Assembly: GCF_032854445.1 (NCBI RefSeq) | Contig: NC_088295.1 | Coordinates: forward strand, 59,131,249-59,195,248 | DNA length: 64,000 nucleotides | Source of the DNA: Liolophura sinensis | Lineage: Eukaryota > Mollusca > Polyplacophora > Chitonida > Chitonidae | Reading direction: 5' to 3' | Shown here: positions 43,684 through 56,100 of the stretch, one piece after another | How positions within the stretch are numbered: position 1 is the stretch's first letter | Layout: each line of letters begins with the position of its first letter | Made by a program: the position numbers and the translations under genes | Notes under the pieces: generated by a model | Seen by the model: only the letters and a program-made list of their open reading frames with translations | Databases searched by the model: none | What the model was told of the DNA's origin: nothing

Positions 43684-44386
43684 CTACGGGGAGAGGGAAA
43701 CAAAACACTGTTTATAGGTCTCGGTCAATTGGGGCTTAACATCGAACATACGAGCTAGAATACATCTGCTAAGCTGTATATATAGCCGGTGCACAAGACC
43801 GGGATTACTACTTGGAAATCTCGCGTTACTTTACGTCACTTCCGGTACTTTGATTAGAGTACTGTTGCTGTACAATATGTTATATTCGTCAACGTTATTG
43901 TTCACCTCCATCTCACACAATGGAAAGTAGATCCATGCTTGAACTTAAGTCAAGGGAGCATCCATTGGTGAACGTCTTCCATAATCTCAGATCCAAATCA
44001 CTTTAAGTACGGGTTCATTAATAAGTATCACAAGAAAACAACGGAAATGTTGACAAAGTGGTCTCGAATCTCATTCATAATCCATTCATAAATATTTATT
44101 TTATGCTACTGAATAACACAAAAAGCAAAGTTGTAAAGAGGTACATATAACACCCATTTTATCACGGACATTTTTTCCTGTGGTCATGAGCTCGGTTACT
44201 AAAATTTTGATGTACGATTTGCATAAATTCCTCATGTTTTTTGAACGCTAAAATGCTAGAAAATACATTTTATTTCTCTCCGTTGGTGATCCACGCCTTT
44301 CTGAAGAACACTTCCTTAATATCCCGTGTTGACTAAAATAAATAATACAAAAGCGTGGCCACCTTGATATATAGATATTTACTTAC
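43684..44386 (-). other. GRIK-like: Gene B intron 2
   Basis: A 703-base intron; nothing recognised. Confidence 0.9.
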
Positions 44387-44638
44387 CATCGTTATCCTCA
44401 TACAAAATGGTGAATCGCTCCCACTTCCAGTACGTTATTAAGTCCAAATAGGCTTTGCTTAGTGTTGTATAGTGTGGGTATAAGTTCATTGAATAATAGT
44501 CTCGAATGTCATTCGGATCCCATCGGGTTTGCACGTGGGGTATTTCCATCGCGTCGCACACGGACTGCACATGCGCAGCAGACAAACTTGACATGGGTCC
44601 AAATATGGCGGCGACCCCTTCCTTGAGCTGTTTACACA
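44387..44638 (-). CDS. GRIK-like: Gene B exon b2: ATD segment
   Basis: The acceptor is TTTTACATTAACAG, the donor GTAAGTAA; enters with two bases completing Val 52 and leaves with one base. CKQLKEGVAAIFGP, VQSVCDAMEIPHVQTRW, SMNLYPHYTTLSKAYLDLI and WERFTILYED are classic kainate amino-terminal-domain blocks (V-A-A-I-F-G-P; P-H-x-Q-T-R-W; L-Y-P). Confidence 0.96.
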
Positions 44639-47161
44639 CTGTTAATGTAAAATATAAGATATATCTCAGTAACCCTTCAGGATAATTGGTGTATATACAA
44701 CAACGGGTATCATTCGCACATAAATCAACAGGGGAACATGTTGAGTGGTTGATTGGTTTGGTGACAGACTGATTCAGTAAATGTATGGTTGATCAGATAT
44801 AAACTCCTTTCGATACAAAATCATTCTCGTCAGTTACAAATTATACTGACAAGACACGACCAAGTGCTTGAGCTTATATGCTCAAAAATGGGCGCAGTCT
44901 TAAGTGTATGCGGACGACGTATACTGCATACAAACCTAGTTGTGCTAATCTGGTTGTGTATACGGCTGTCGTGACGTAGTATCAGAGAAACACGAGAAAC
45001 ATAAATATTAAAGTCTCAAGTGGGATTCAAGTGGGAACTGAAATCTGTCCCTACAATCAACAAACTGACTTAGGCCTAGCACAGACTTTGCCTTAACGTC
45101 AGAACTGTTTACTATGCTATATTACTTTTGATGTTTATTTCTTGCAAAACAGAAAGTGCATTCATGCCACAACAAAACACAACGGCCTTTGTTATCCAAG
45201 GTTTTACATCAGCACACTTTGACTTTGACAAACGACTGTGTGTGAACGACAAAACTTCGACAAGTGCTGGAACAACTTTGAAAAATATCGCTTAAATTTA
45301 TTTAGCCGTAATGCTGGACGTACTGAATGTGAGGTTTTATTCTTCATTTCAATTCAGAATTCCCTAGTTCAATTCGGAATTCGCTATTGTGAATGCTTTG
45401 CTAAGTTTGTTTATCATGGACGGTTAGCATTGCCAACAAGATTTAATGTGGACAGGTGATGTTTCCTTATTCAAATATTCCTTAAGTGCAGTAAGAAATT
45501 ACTCCATTCCAATACAGTAGAATGGTCTGTTTTGTGGAGAACGGTTCAGACAGAGTATCCGCTGAACCACAACGCTCTAAAAGCTATAGAAAACGATTGT
45601 GTCAACCATATTGCCGCTCGCAGCGAAGAGGTTCCATTGCAAACGGCTGGCTAAGAAATAGCCCGCGCGTGCTTTGGTGAATAGGAAGTCCTGTATCTGT
45701 CGGGTAGCCGACGGCGAGGAAAAACATCTCATTGACAAGCGGCCGGTCTTGGGCCGCTGGCCACGGATCACCAAAAAACCCCATCTAAACACATAAGTGG
45801 GATACAGGGAAAAACAACTATGGGAGGCAAATTGCCTCTGAAACGTTTCCTCTTTGGCGTTTTACTTCAGCTGCTTTTAGCACGCCACTCGATTTGATAG
45901 AACTAGTGTCTGTTTTCGCAGGCGACTCTGTGTTTGGATTGAGTACGAGAAGACGGTGCTAGAGGCGGATTAGCTGATTGGAAAGCTGAGCACAGGGGTA
46001 TAACCCGGAGCTCCGTGGGTATCCCGCTCATCGGATCACAAGTAACCATCCACTTCCCAATCCCCAAATATAAGACCTCGCTCCTGTTTCCGCTACACGT
46101 TAGATATGGCGTACCACAAATGGCTGGCCCGAGGGGTAAGGCTTTACGGAGAGAAAATTCCGGGGTACTGTTACAAGTGCTGCGTAGAGAAGCTCTCCAA
46201 CAAATGGAACAATCCCTGTGTCTTTCCAGGCGAAAACCGGACGAAAAATTTTCAAGATTCTTCCGCTGAGTTTAGCGACCAGAAAATTGAAAATCGCATA
46301 TCTGGCTATCGCTGTTGTTGTTCGTAATTGCAGTTCGTCACTTCGGCACGCTTAAAATACAGGAGTGATAACACAGTCATTTGATCTTGTGTAAATTTTG
46401 TCAGTATTTCTCAGACCAAAATTTACACACGCCGAGGTGAAAATCAAGTCTAAACAAACTACAAGTTCCTCATCAAAAAACATAATTTTGCTGAGTCATA
46501 CCCCATACTCCAGGATTTTTTTTTTACATCTGATTGACAAGTTGAGTTTCAAATGGGACCACAACTTGTTTGTTGTTAATGAAACAATTCTACCTTCGTC
46601 CAAACCACAGGATTAAATATAACGATGAGGGTAACTGGCTGATTTCATTCAATACTGTTTAAGAATTTATGTATGTAGTTGACTGGAGGAAATAAAAAAA
46701 ACATCTTGAATAAGAATTGTTTTTTTTTTTGTTTTTTTTTTAAGTAAATTTAATAAGTACATTTCTGAAAAAAAAGTTGATAATGTGGCATCAAAGTCAT
46801 GCTTATCAAAAGATAGTCCTTCAATAGATCAACATCGTGACAAAACTTTGATGTCTTCGGTTTCTATTTATTTTTCGTCGTACAGTGGTGTTTTATTGAC
46901 CTTTGAACTATGAATAACACGTTCCAAATAATGTCTACATGATCCTGTTTGTGATGCCACGATAAGCCCGAATATGACTGGGTGGGAGCACTGTTGAATT
47001 TGAACTTCAACCTCACATAGACAATGGAAGACAAGGGTCCCCTGAATAAATAAATAAACTTGGCGGGGAGTCATTGGTCGTGGTCATCTGTCTTTAAGAG
47101 TACACAGTAATTTAGACAGGAACACAGGGCTCTCCGAGATCCTGGTGGCCACCATTAGACA

Positions 47162-47707
47162 CTACAACAACAACTTTTGGGGACAACCTGTGGCTATGGT
47201 TGACTTAAGGACATCTGCGGGTAAACCAAACAAAGAGATCTGTTTTATCTTTACAGCTGCCACCCTCGGGCGGAACTTGTCAGCGGGGACAAAACCCAAA
47301 GACTTCCAGATCGTGAGGGGTTGAGCGAAAATGTCAAACATGGTTTTGTAGATGTAAAAAATATATGAGTGTACCAAATATCTGAAAAACTTGCTTGTCT
47401 CGCATAATCGAGTCTTCCCTAGAACAAAATGTACAAAAGACAGTGAATTCGCTCCTAAACTGTCAATAGGTTGCCTTAAAGAATTCGTCTTGTGTATGGC
47501 ATGGCCAGAGAACAGTGTGGACATCTTGGTCACAAATGCAAAGTGGACAAGAAGGTGAAAGCTGCAACACCAAACGAGATTGGCTTTAATCAGTCCTCTA
47601 TAGCAAATGTATTTGAAAGTAATGGCTATATAAAAAGAGGTTAAACACTTTTTTTCCTTAAAATAAACTGCAACATATGGAGTTCCAATCCTCTTTAAGC
47701 GCTTCAC
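47162..47707 (-). other. Unrecognised 181-codon open frame inside an intron
   Basis: Longest single open frame of the window. The N-terminal half is hydrophobic and aromatic-rich (typical of translated AT-rich DNA); the C-terminal part (WKSLGFVPADKFRPRVAAVK) is more balanced. No domain, signal peptide or homologue is recognised, and it lies within the transcript of gene B on the same strand. It may be chance or a decayed inserted gene. Confidence 0.2.
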
Positions 47708-48854
47708 TGGCTTTAGGTATGATAAGCAAGCCTTTAAGAATGCCCTTGAGAGGAAAAAAAGAAAATTCTCAGGCCTCGATCAGTGGCAGTAGCTTTTCTT
47801 TAAGACCGCTTTTAAAAAATTAAATCCCCACACTAGAGAATAAAATTTGTATGCTATCACTTAGCATATAGATCTATATATTGACATGAAAATCCAAACT
47901 ACGTATGTAGGTAGGTTGATCACATCAACTAAAGCAAATGAAAGTACAACCTTCGCAACATTCAGGGCAAAATTAATTCCAACGAATCAACAAAATGGCA
48001 CAGTAATCTTAATCAATGACAATTAATGGAAATTCGGTGAAAAATAAGTCTGGGTTTCCGCGAGGGTTTTGTCTGAAGGAGACCTTACACGCGGGAATTG
48101 TACAGTTGATGTAGCTCAGATCTGGACTTTAATATCACACACAATTTCAGACTAAGGTCACCTTAGGGAACGGTCCAGGGGACTCGTAAATATGCGTTCC
48201 AATTTTAAAAGGACGGGGTGAATTTCTTAAGTTGACAATGAAAAGACGATTCAGTGGCATTGGGCAAACATTTGGCAAATCATAGCTGGGGTTTATCGCT
48301 GGGTCTATGAGACGACTGACACGCTCCCCTGAGGAGGGGGGCACCATAGAGCGTCAGGCGATTCGGGGCAACAGTTTGCCGAGTTCTTAAGCACGTACAG
48401 AGGAGAACTGTCCAGAAGTGCCGTTCTATAGTCTGAGGCCATGAAAACACCAAAAAGACATATCTATTAGATCATTTAGCCGTGGCTGGCGGAGCTGACA
48501 TGGAATGAAGATTTATTACCCACAAATTGCACCAATAAACCCTGAGAGAGTGAGAGGGGTTGGTTTCTGTTTATTGTCTCGCGAACAATCAGACACATCA
48601 TTATGGACACATTTTGTCTCGGGTTACAGCCCTTCTCCTTCATTTCGTCCACACAATGTCTTCAAACTTTTTTTTATCCAAACCCATAAGTTTTTTGGAC
48701 GCACAAAATCTTACATGAATTCGCGTCGTCTGTTGCAAGTTTCAAAGGAAAAAATAAAATCAAAATATGAAGAGGTATTTTAAAACAGCTGCGTACTTGA
48801 ATTTACATTAAAAAGTGCCCTGTATTGTTAGCAGTGCTGGTATATTAGAAACAA

Positions 48855-48990
48855 GGGCCCATATTTATAAATGTCAAAATGTTAAACACAGCTGAAATAG
48901 AAACATTTTCCCCCACGAAGTTTAAAATTTACAAACTGATTCTTTACTGCAGAACCACATTTTCAGCTCTTTCCTTTTCTGAGTTCGTGC
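48855..48990 (-). mobile_element. MITE-T copy 4, partial
   Basis: The + strand starts GGGCCCATATTTATAAATG (an end similar to the TIR) and contains AAGTTTAAAATTTACAAACT and GATTCTTTACTGCAGAAC, the reverse complement of the central block of the other copies. The far TIR is not clear. Confidence 0.6.
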
Positions 48991-49657
48991 TAACGAACCC
49001 ACGTCACAGTCTCAAAGGAAATGTCACCTTGGTGTTTTCTTGGAAATCAGGTTTACATGTGAAACTGTTATGAAAGTTAAAGTAGAGCCATTTTATCCTA
49101 CACACGTATTGCATCAAATTAGCTTCTCTATCTTCTCTACTGCATACTATAAAACTGTCATGATGAGGGCCTTTGTGGGATATGAAACAGCCTGATCATA
49201 TTTAGAAATATACAAAAGGCTATGTCCTAATTTTATGAGAGCATTTCATGTAATTAAATCACTTAGAATAAACTAAGTACCTTTTCTTTCTTCCACTTTA
49301 AAAGAGGACTATCTTTCCAAAATTTTTCTATCGCATGTCTCTTTGTCCATATTACGAACGAGACGTTTCATTATATATCTGAAGTAAAATACATCTTCAC
49401 GCTTTGACCCAATCAAGCTGAAGGGTCTCATTTAATAGGATAGGCAAAGACTTGAAAGCGAAGCATTCGTGCTGAAAGTTATTGACATTTTGCGGCCATC
49501 TTGAGATGGCAGTGTCAAGCGAGTCTGTGGTTAATCATCAATACTGGACTCAGCTTGACAACCAAAAGCGGACTCCAGCTGACATGACCAGCAAACAATC
49601 TTGTTTGGCCCTAACGACACATATGTGATCACTCCTTAACAACTTCAGGATGCTTAC

Positions 49658-49813
49658 CTTTCTTTGAAGCGTGGAAGCTGTCGTGCGTAAGCACTTCTTG
49701 GACATCGTAAATGACTAACGTCTGTGGCAGGATGTTGTTGTTGACATTCAGCTTCTCGATGGCGTATTTAAACGCTAAGGCCTGGCCTTCATTTTCGGGT
49801 TCAAAGAGTCCTC
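49658..49813 (-). CDS. GRIK-like: Gene B exon b1 (first visible; second in the gene): ATD start
   Basis: The acceptor is CTTGTCATTTCAG, the donor GTAAGCAT. It enters with two bases of a Gly codon: G-GLFEPENEGQALAFKYAIEK, then LPQTLVIYDVQEV and HDSFHASKK. This matches the mature kainate receptor start (G-G-I-F-E; A-F-x-x-A-V; D-S-F-E-A-S-K-K). The frame is open upstream to an ATG at 49865, but that run would replace the splice acceptor and lacks a convincing signal peptide, so I place the start in an unseen upstream exon. Confidence 0.93.
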
Positions 49814-52596
49814 CTGAAATGACAAGCACAAAAACTTCAGCTATGTAAATTTGACAAATCACCATTGATGCATCATTTCTATCTTAGCACACTTGAGAGG
49901 GCAACTCAGAGTGATAAATATCTATTAAGTCATTAGGGACGTTGAACAGAAGGATGTCTTTGGCAAAATACTTTGCATAATCTCAGAACGGATGGAGCAG
50001 ACGAGTTTGACTGGTTGGGGGACCGTCAAACGCCCAGCCGTAGGACTTTGACCCCATTTTTATTGACGTCAAAGGTTCGTTTCTCACGTCATCATTATGA
50101 AATCGCGATAAAAACGGAACAACGTTACAGTAGAAACTAATACATTGTAACATTGTAGACGTTATGCAACTATCATTTATTGACGTCGCAATATATCAAG
50201 GTCCTGCTTCACACTAGCCCCACCCCACGGCCTTATCATTGCAGTGATATACCCCAACATCCTTCAAACTCCTATACGCTTCTGACATTTCAGGCCAAAC
50301 ATTACTGTCATGTTGTCCCCTTATGAGACACTATATTTGTCACGAAACAGTTGTGTATTACGCCATCACTTCAAAAGTCGTAGACATAAAAAGTTCAATA
50401 GGGATCCGTGTTGCAAGCTAAAATTTCGCAGGTAAGACAGAATAGACGAGTTGACGACATCGAAGACACTCTGGTTAAAATATTAATATATGCTACCCAT
50501 GTAGCCACCTCACTGCAAGTTATGGCGATGGGAATTTAGGTAGACAGATTTCAAGAAGTTGTTTCGATTATATAATGTGAGATTAAGAGAGTTGCAGGGT
50601 AAAATGAACAATGTTTACAAAGGAGGAGAAAAAAAACGCCCAACAGCTCATTTTAGAATGTATGATAACACTGTAATACAGGAGAATCTGTCAATGCCAT
50701 ATGGGAGCATTCTGCCTTCCGTTATTAGCGGAGAAGCTTTTGTTTCGCGGTCAGCACCGAAACAAATTAGCCTTACTGTACGATTCAACACAGCACGCGT
50801 CCTTTCTTGTCAGTACAGTGACAGTTGTCTTGTCAGTGACAATTGTCTTGTGACAAGAAAAACAGAATTCTTCCATTTAGAGATTTAGGAAGCACGCGCG
50901 TGTTTGGAATATAAATTTGACGAACGTTAAATTGGGCACATAACACATTTACTGAAGTCTTGAAACCCGCCTCTGTATGCATTCTGCAGTTAATACCATC
51001 TGTGGAATAGCTACAATAATACAAGAGGAAACTGTCAGCGATTTGGGGAACCTACGAGGGAATAGCTAAGACGTCAACACAATTCTGTACATGTTTGTTG
51101 TGACTCCAATAAAAAAAGTCTAAGTCTAAGCATCAAACTGAATATAACACAAAATAATTTGGTGTTTATGAATGAATTATCCAATTTATGTTTGATACTG
51201 TGGATATTATAATGTGATCTTTATCAAGAAATCCTACACCAAATGATAATCACTAAGAAACTTTGAAAACTTCGAAAACATTTCTTATTTTATTATTACG
51301 TATCGTTTGGCATTCTTTATCAATTTTTTGTCGTTAAATACGGTTAAGAATACCCAGCCAAGGATTTGTGGAATGTTTCGTAGACTTCAAATTTAAACCA
51401 CAAATGGATTTGAGCGCGCGATCTCATTCGTCTAGACACAAATGCATAGGTTATGAAAAGTGAACGCAAATCATTATATGAAAAAAATGTCTACAAAAAT
51501 TTCAGAACATTTCATTTAACAGACAGTGATCAAATTTTTCAGATAATTTTAATTTCATATACGTGATAAATTTTTGTACAGCTCATTTAGAAGCGTAGTA
51601 CGCGAACAGCCAGCGACATTCGCCCTATAGATCAGGCTGTAAGTGCGAACATCTTTATTTCAGTCTTGGCCTCATCGATGCTGTTAAAATGATAGAAGAG
51701 CCCTCAAAGACTCATTTTTAATAAAGTCACGTATCAAATTACACCGACGTAGCATGATTGATATATATAACACACAATTTAATTAAAACTCCAGTGAAGA
51801 AAATTGATATTTAATTTGCTGAGAAACAACCTACCGGTGATAAATTAATCTTTGATTATTTAATAATCAAGTAAAGCGTCTGTCTTCAATTATTGCGTAA
51901 ATACATTATGTTTTAGCTGCGTTGAACACAAAGGCTATCGCTTCGTTGTAACGGATGAAAAAACATACAAATAACGCGAGCCGACAAAAAGTCAGCCGAA
52001 GCTGAGGACATCATTTCTATGAGAGATTTGAACACGGCATTCGATCAGATAAAGTAGCACTTTCGAAGTCAAACAGGTCAGTTACAATTAGCTTCTCATT
52101 GGATGTAAATACATAATAACAATCAATCATTAATTTGGTTGCTATTCACTGCGACATATGTCTATTTGCGAGAGCTGGTTTCTTACAGTAATCCAATCAC
52201 AACCGCCGTTTGTTTACTTCCGCCCGCTGCGCAGGCTCCCATAATACGTCATACTGCATTAGTCTAGTCTCCGGCGGTATGACAGCCAGCTCCAGTCAAG
52301 TAGAGTCAACGACGTCGTGTTATGTTGTGCTGTAGATGGCTTTACATGTTACCGCGATGACTTATCAAGGCCATGACGGCATTAGTTACGGAACATAACA
52401 CTATCCACAAAAAATCCGAATGTGGTACCGTTTCCAGTGCAATGGAGACTCGGATTCGAATTGAACTGGACATTATTCTTTGGCAATTTTTTGGTTATAG
52501 GTGACTACTTTGCCGATAAAACATCACGTCAATGGGCCGAATGAACAACAAATTCAACATCTCAAACTGCTTTTGGCAGGAAAGGCTCCCTTATTA
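49814..52596 (-). other. Upstream of visible gene B exons; probable first intron
   Basis: AT-rich, with no convincing signal-peptide exon. CpG-bearing sequence with TGCGCAGGC near 52225 might be a promoter. Near 50810-50865 a short tandem of CAGTGACA-TTGTCTTGT is seen. Confidence 0.4.
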
Positions 52597-52706
52597 GACT
52601 TATTTATTTATTTATTTGACTTAGGATACCTTAGGACATGATACTCAAGAATACTTCACTTATACGTCGTGGGAAAGTATTATGGTCGGAGGAAACCTCC
52701 TTATTA
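52597..52706 (-). mobile_element. SINE-1 tail fragment
   Basis: On the + strand ATTTATTTATTTATTTGACT, GATACTCAAGAATACTTCAC, TTATACGTCGTGG and TATTATGGTCGGAGGAAACC. Body end and tail only. Confidence 0.8.
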
Positions 52707-52956
52707 GAGGCAAAGCATGTCTGGTCATATACTTACGTTCGAATATACGACTTTAACCTGACATTACATTTACATCAATTAAAATAAAAGGATGAGATTC
52801 GTTGTCTCTTGCCATATTGATAGGTTAAAAGCAACGTCATTACCCTCATCCGACGTGCAAAATTCAAGTATTCCCATGACGATACTGCCGTTAAGAAAAA
52901 TTCATGAATTTAATTTAATACTGATTTTAATTTTTTCCCATCTTTCACAGTTAATT

Positions 52957-53115
52957 ATGGCTAATAACCTAACAGTACAAGAAAGAGTTGAATTGGTTTT
53001 TATGTTTGGAAGAGATGGGGCAACACACCGCTCTGTATGGTGCGCGCCTTCTGGGACACCGTGTATAAGCCATGGGTTCAAACTGTCAACTTCACTGGTA
53101 TATGTAATCCGCTAA
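52957..53115 (+). pseudogene. Transposon-type helix-turn-helix fragment (DUF4817-like)
   Basis: MANNLTVQERVELVFMFGRD resembles the first helix of the DUF4817 domain, a DNA-binding region found in animal transposable elements (pattern T-x-x-E-R-V-x-x-V-x-x-Y/F-G). GATHRSV and, after a probable frameshift, PCISHGFKLS could be the remainder (I-S-H-x-T-V in the family). The frame ends soon after, with no transposase catalytic part. Assigned from memory of the domain pattern. Confidence 0.4.
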
Positions 53116-56100
53116 GAGGACACCTGTCCTTATGGTCATCCGGATGTTCTATCAGGAAACCAGACAGAACCAGATACATTTACAATTCTACCTACCGTTC
53201 TTGAAAATAGAAAACAAAAGAACAAAACCACTGTAAATTCGTTTTGCACTTGTTTTTGTTCTATACAGATATACTTTTATTGAGTTCTAGCCAAAATGTA
53301 TTCCCTCCTTATCATTCCCACCGATACTGAGTCAAAAACTCAATATGAACTCTTGCCCTTTTCCTGACGCGTAAGAACTAACTTATGTATAAGAAAGCCA
53401 AAATCCTTTCGTATTCTGTAGGTATAACAGAGGTTCAACTATGCAATTATGAACAATGAAATGCCGCTTAAAACATTTTGGGCAATACGTATTATTTTAC
53501 TCAGATATAATTGTATAACTATTCCAAAACACAACTTTACATATCAGCGTGTTTTAGCATTGAATGCTAAGTGATAAATTCATCTTAGTTATGTCACTGT
53601 GCTCTTTGTAAGTACAAAAGTACTGGGAAACGAAAAAATGCACATTACTGACAGAGATAGACTGGGTTATGAACATAAGAAATTTGTTTTGGCAACATCT
53701 ACAGAAAACATGAAACAGTAAACCGCATTTTTTGAGCGCCAGACAAATTAACAGCAATCTGTAAATCATTGGATAGACATGGGCGGCTTTGCTAGTTTAT
53801 TTGGTAAAAACAACGCCCAGGACCTATATGATCACTGGCTTGAATCCAGCTCAAATTTATTTGGATGTGACTTGACGATGACGTTTCTTTGGTCACTGTG
53901 CATATATAATGTCGATGGCAACTCAATGTACATTCAGCTTGTTCAGTATTATTATGACGCTTAAACCATGTTATTTTTTTAAATACAAACAAAAATGCAA
54001 AATAAACATAAATCCTTTATTACATGTCAGCAAAACAGACCGAGCACAGTTCATTGTGCAACTATAAGAAACAAAATAGCATATGCGGTCATGCGACATG
54101 CGTCATAGTTCCCATACATCCTCGTTGCACTGTCCATGTATACGTGTAGCGTATGGCTGAAAACCAGCCAGTCGTATAGCTCGCTTAAATCTCTTTCTGT
54201 GGAAGACGTATTCAGGCTAAGTCTAAAAGAAGGGCAACAGTGCTAAATCTGGCCTCCGGACGCCGTGTGATACCCAATGTCACCGATACTTAATTCCGTT
54301 CTACGGTTTTTCTTTGAGCTATGATTTCCGCACTAAGTAATCCTCAATTCCCCCGGACGACCTGCACAGACGGGCGGTCTCATTACTTGGTCCATTCATA
54401 AAGCGTGAGCAACTGCCTATTGACCTTTAAACCACTGTCTTTTCCAGGATTGGGGATATACGAAATAAACCTTACAGGTGGGTGTTTGGCGCTTAATGTT
54501 CTGTGGCCCCTATAAAGATTGTCTGTCGTATATAAATTAGAGGTTGGTATCAACAGGCCTATTGGCTTCTGATTGTACAAGACGGTATTAAACATACAAA
54601 CGGATACAGGTCTTTCAAATAAAATGTACTTGCCTTTGGGATGTGATACAATTAAAGACGTACGGCATAGAGGGTAGGCCAGAGCAATGACGAAAGTGTG
54701 ATATCTGGGTAATTGTCAATTCAACCAAAGCCTCAACGGAAACAAACCGCGACTTCCGATTTCAAAAGTCGTTCAAGCTAAAGGCCAGTTTAAAAGTCGA
54801 CGTCGCGTTCTGGGCCCATCAAGTTTTTGGGAGTCAGAATATAAGCTCAGTTTTTGCGGCAAAGGATATCGTTGAGTGAGCAATCATGTAGCACTTCCCT
54901 ACTACATAGTGTTGAGCCTAAAAGCAGAATTTAGCTCACAGATGGAAAGTTGGTGCTTTTCCTGGACGTGGCATCATTTTGACGTCAACTCCTTGAAGGT
55001 GGAAGAATCTGTCTAAACATTACGCGGGCTGACAAACCAACAAGTCTCAAGACAAACTCCATCATGTCAGCAATCAGCTGTTTTCTTCCGCGTTGCCATA
55101 GTAACCGCTTGCTCTACTTCTTTGATACGTCAGCCTATACGTAGCTGGGTAGGGCGTAAATGTCAAAACGTTAACAGATTTAAAGACTTGAGACGTACCC
55201 AAACATTGAGAGAAAACTTCAAGTGAAAGGAAATGTACCTAAACAAATGCATTGTTATCTCGCATGTTTGAGTGCCGTGCATACTATACTATACACTACT
55301 AGAAGTGATAAACCACTTCACGCGGCCCAGCTTGTAGTTAATGCAGACGAGATGAAACACCTGTCGCCAGGCAGTTACATGGAAGAGCCCATAATACGAC
55401 ATTCATATCCCACCCGTCAACATGAAATAGGACGTTCCAATTTCAAGAACCATTTTCAACACAACGCCTGTTACAATATAAAAATACATATATGTATTTT
55501 CATACAAAATATAAAGCTGACTGAATGCAATCGATTCGCACACACCAGTTATCAAAAAACTTCTAGTCAGATACAAAAACAATATTAGATTTCCATTGTG
55601 CAAGTTACTAGCCTACACCGCTCAGTCAGTCAACGCAGTGTGCGAACTGAACATCTGAAGTGTTACTCAGAAAATGGATGGATAGATCCAACACATCCGC
55701 TATCCCACCACCCCTTTTCGTGACAACGCTACATTACATTCTGTTCCCGGTGAAAGCAATTGTGACGCCATGACGTCACAGAAAAATTGAGCATCTCTAA
55801 CCAATCTGTGGGACATCCAGTTGACCTATTTGCAACAGTACTGCTTGTGATTCGTCGGTTGCTTGTTCTTGACAGTTCGTACAGGTCTGTTGGTTTCAAT
55901 ACACGATCAAGAACATATTTCTTAGATGACAGAGGTTGGGATAATGCTCGGAGAAGAAAGTCGCTTTTACAAGATGGGCTACCAGACCAACCTCCTGACG
56001 TAAAACGGTAGTTTAAGCAAAGAACTGGCTCCTAGTACGCGAACTAATTGGTATTAAGCAGCAAGAGCAACGTCTGAGACGAGTAAGCCAGTCAAAGTCG

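Larger units (their letters stand above)
44639..49657 (-). other. GRIK-like: Gene B intron 1 (between b1 and b2)
   Basis: A 5.0-kb intron. It contains GC-richer blocks with overlapping open frames (45577-45792 -, 46015-46327 +), a 181-codon - strand frame (47707-47162) and an inverted MITE-T copy. None of the frames fits between b1 and b2, whose split codon closes perfectly. Confidence 0.85.
24223..49813 (-). other. GRIK-like: Gene B: kainate-type ionotropic glutamate receptor, lacks first exon
   Basis: Fourteen exons join in one frame into 881 residues ending in TGA. Residues 1-365 form the amino-terminal (LIVBP-like) domain, starting at the GGLFE block. S1 begins near 385 (KTLIVTSVLEENPYTM), with RYEGFAVDLL, GEWNGMV and the glutamate-binding Arg at 481. 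M1 is at 518-542. The pore loop has Gln at the Q/R site (579). M3 carries SYTANLAAF (608-616). S2 has GST (646-648), Glu 696 and the cysteine pair 708/765. M4 is at 783-808, followed by a 63-residue last exon. [12 protein letters not shown] and ALSTR mark it as kainate rather than AMPA. With a signal peptide the whole protein would be about 910-920 residues, normal for the family. It acts as a subunit of a tetrameric postsynaptic or extrasynaptic cation channel. All 13 introns are GT-AG. Confidence 0.95.

Noticed and set aside
49814-49865. ATG at 49865 as the true start of gene B
   Set aside because: The open run of 17 residues is not a convincing signal peptide and would read through a good splice acceptor located exactly where the mature receptor block begins.
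55403-55603. - strand frame starting MHNGNLILFLYL as the signal-peptide exon of gene B
   Set aside because: Hydrophobic, but there is no donor in the right phase after a plausible mature start; its composition is that of AT-rich noise.
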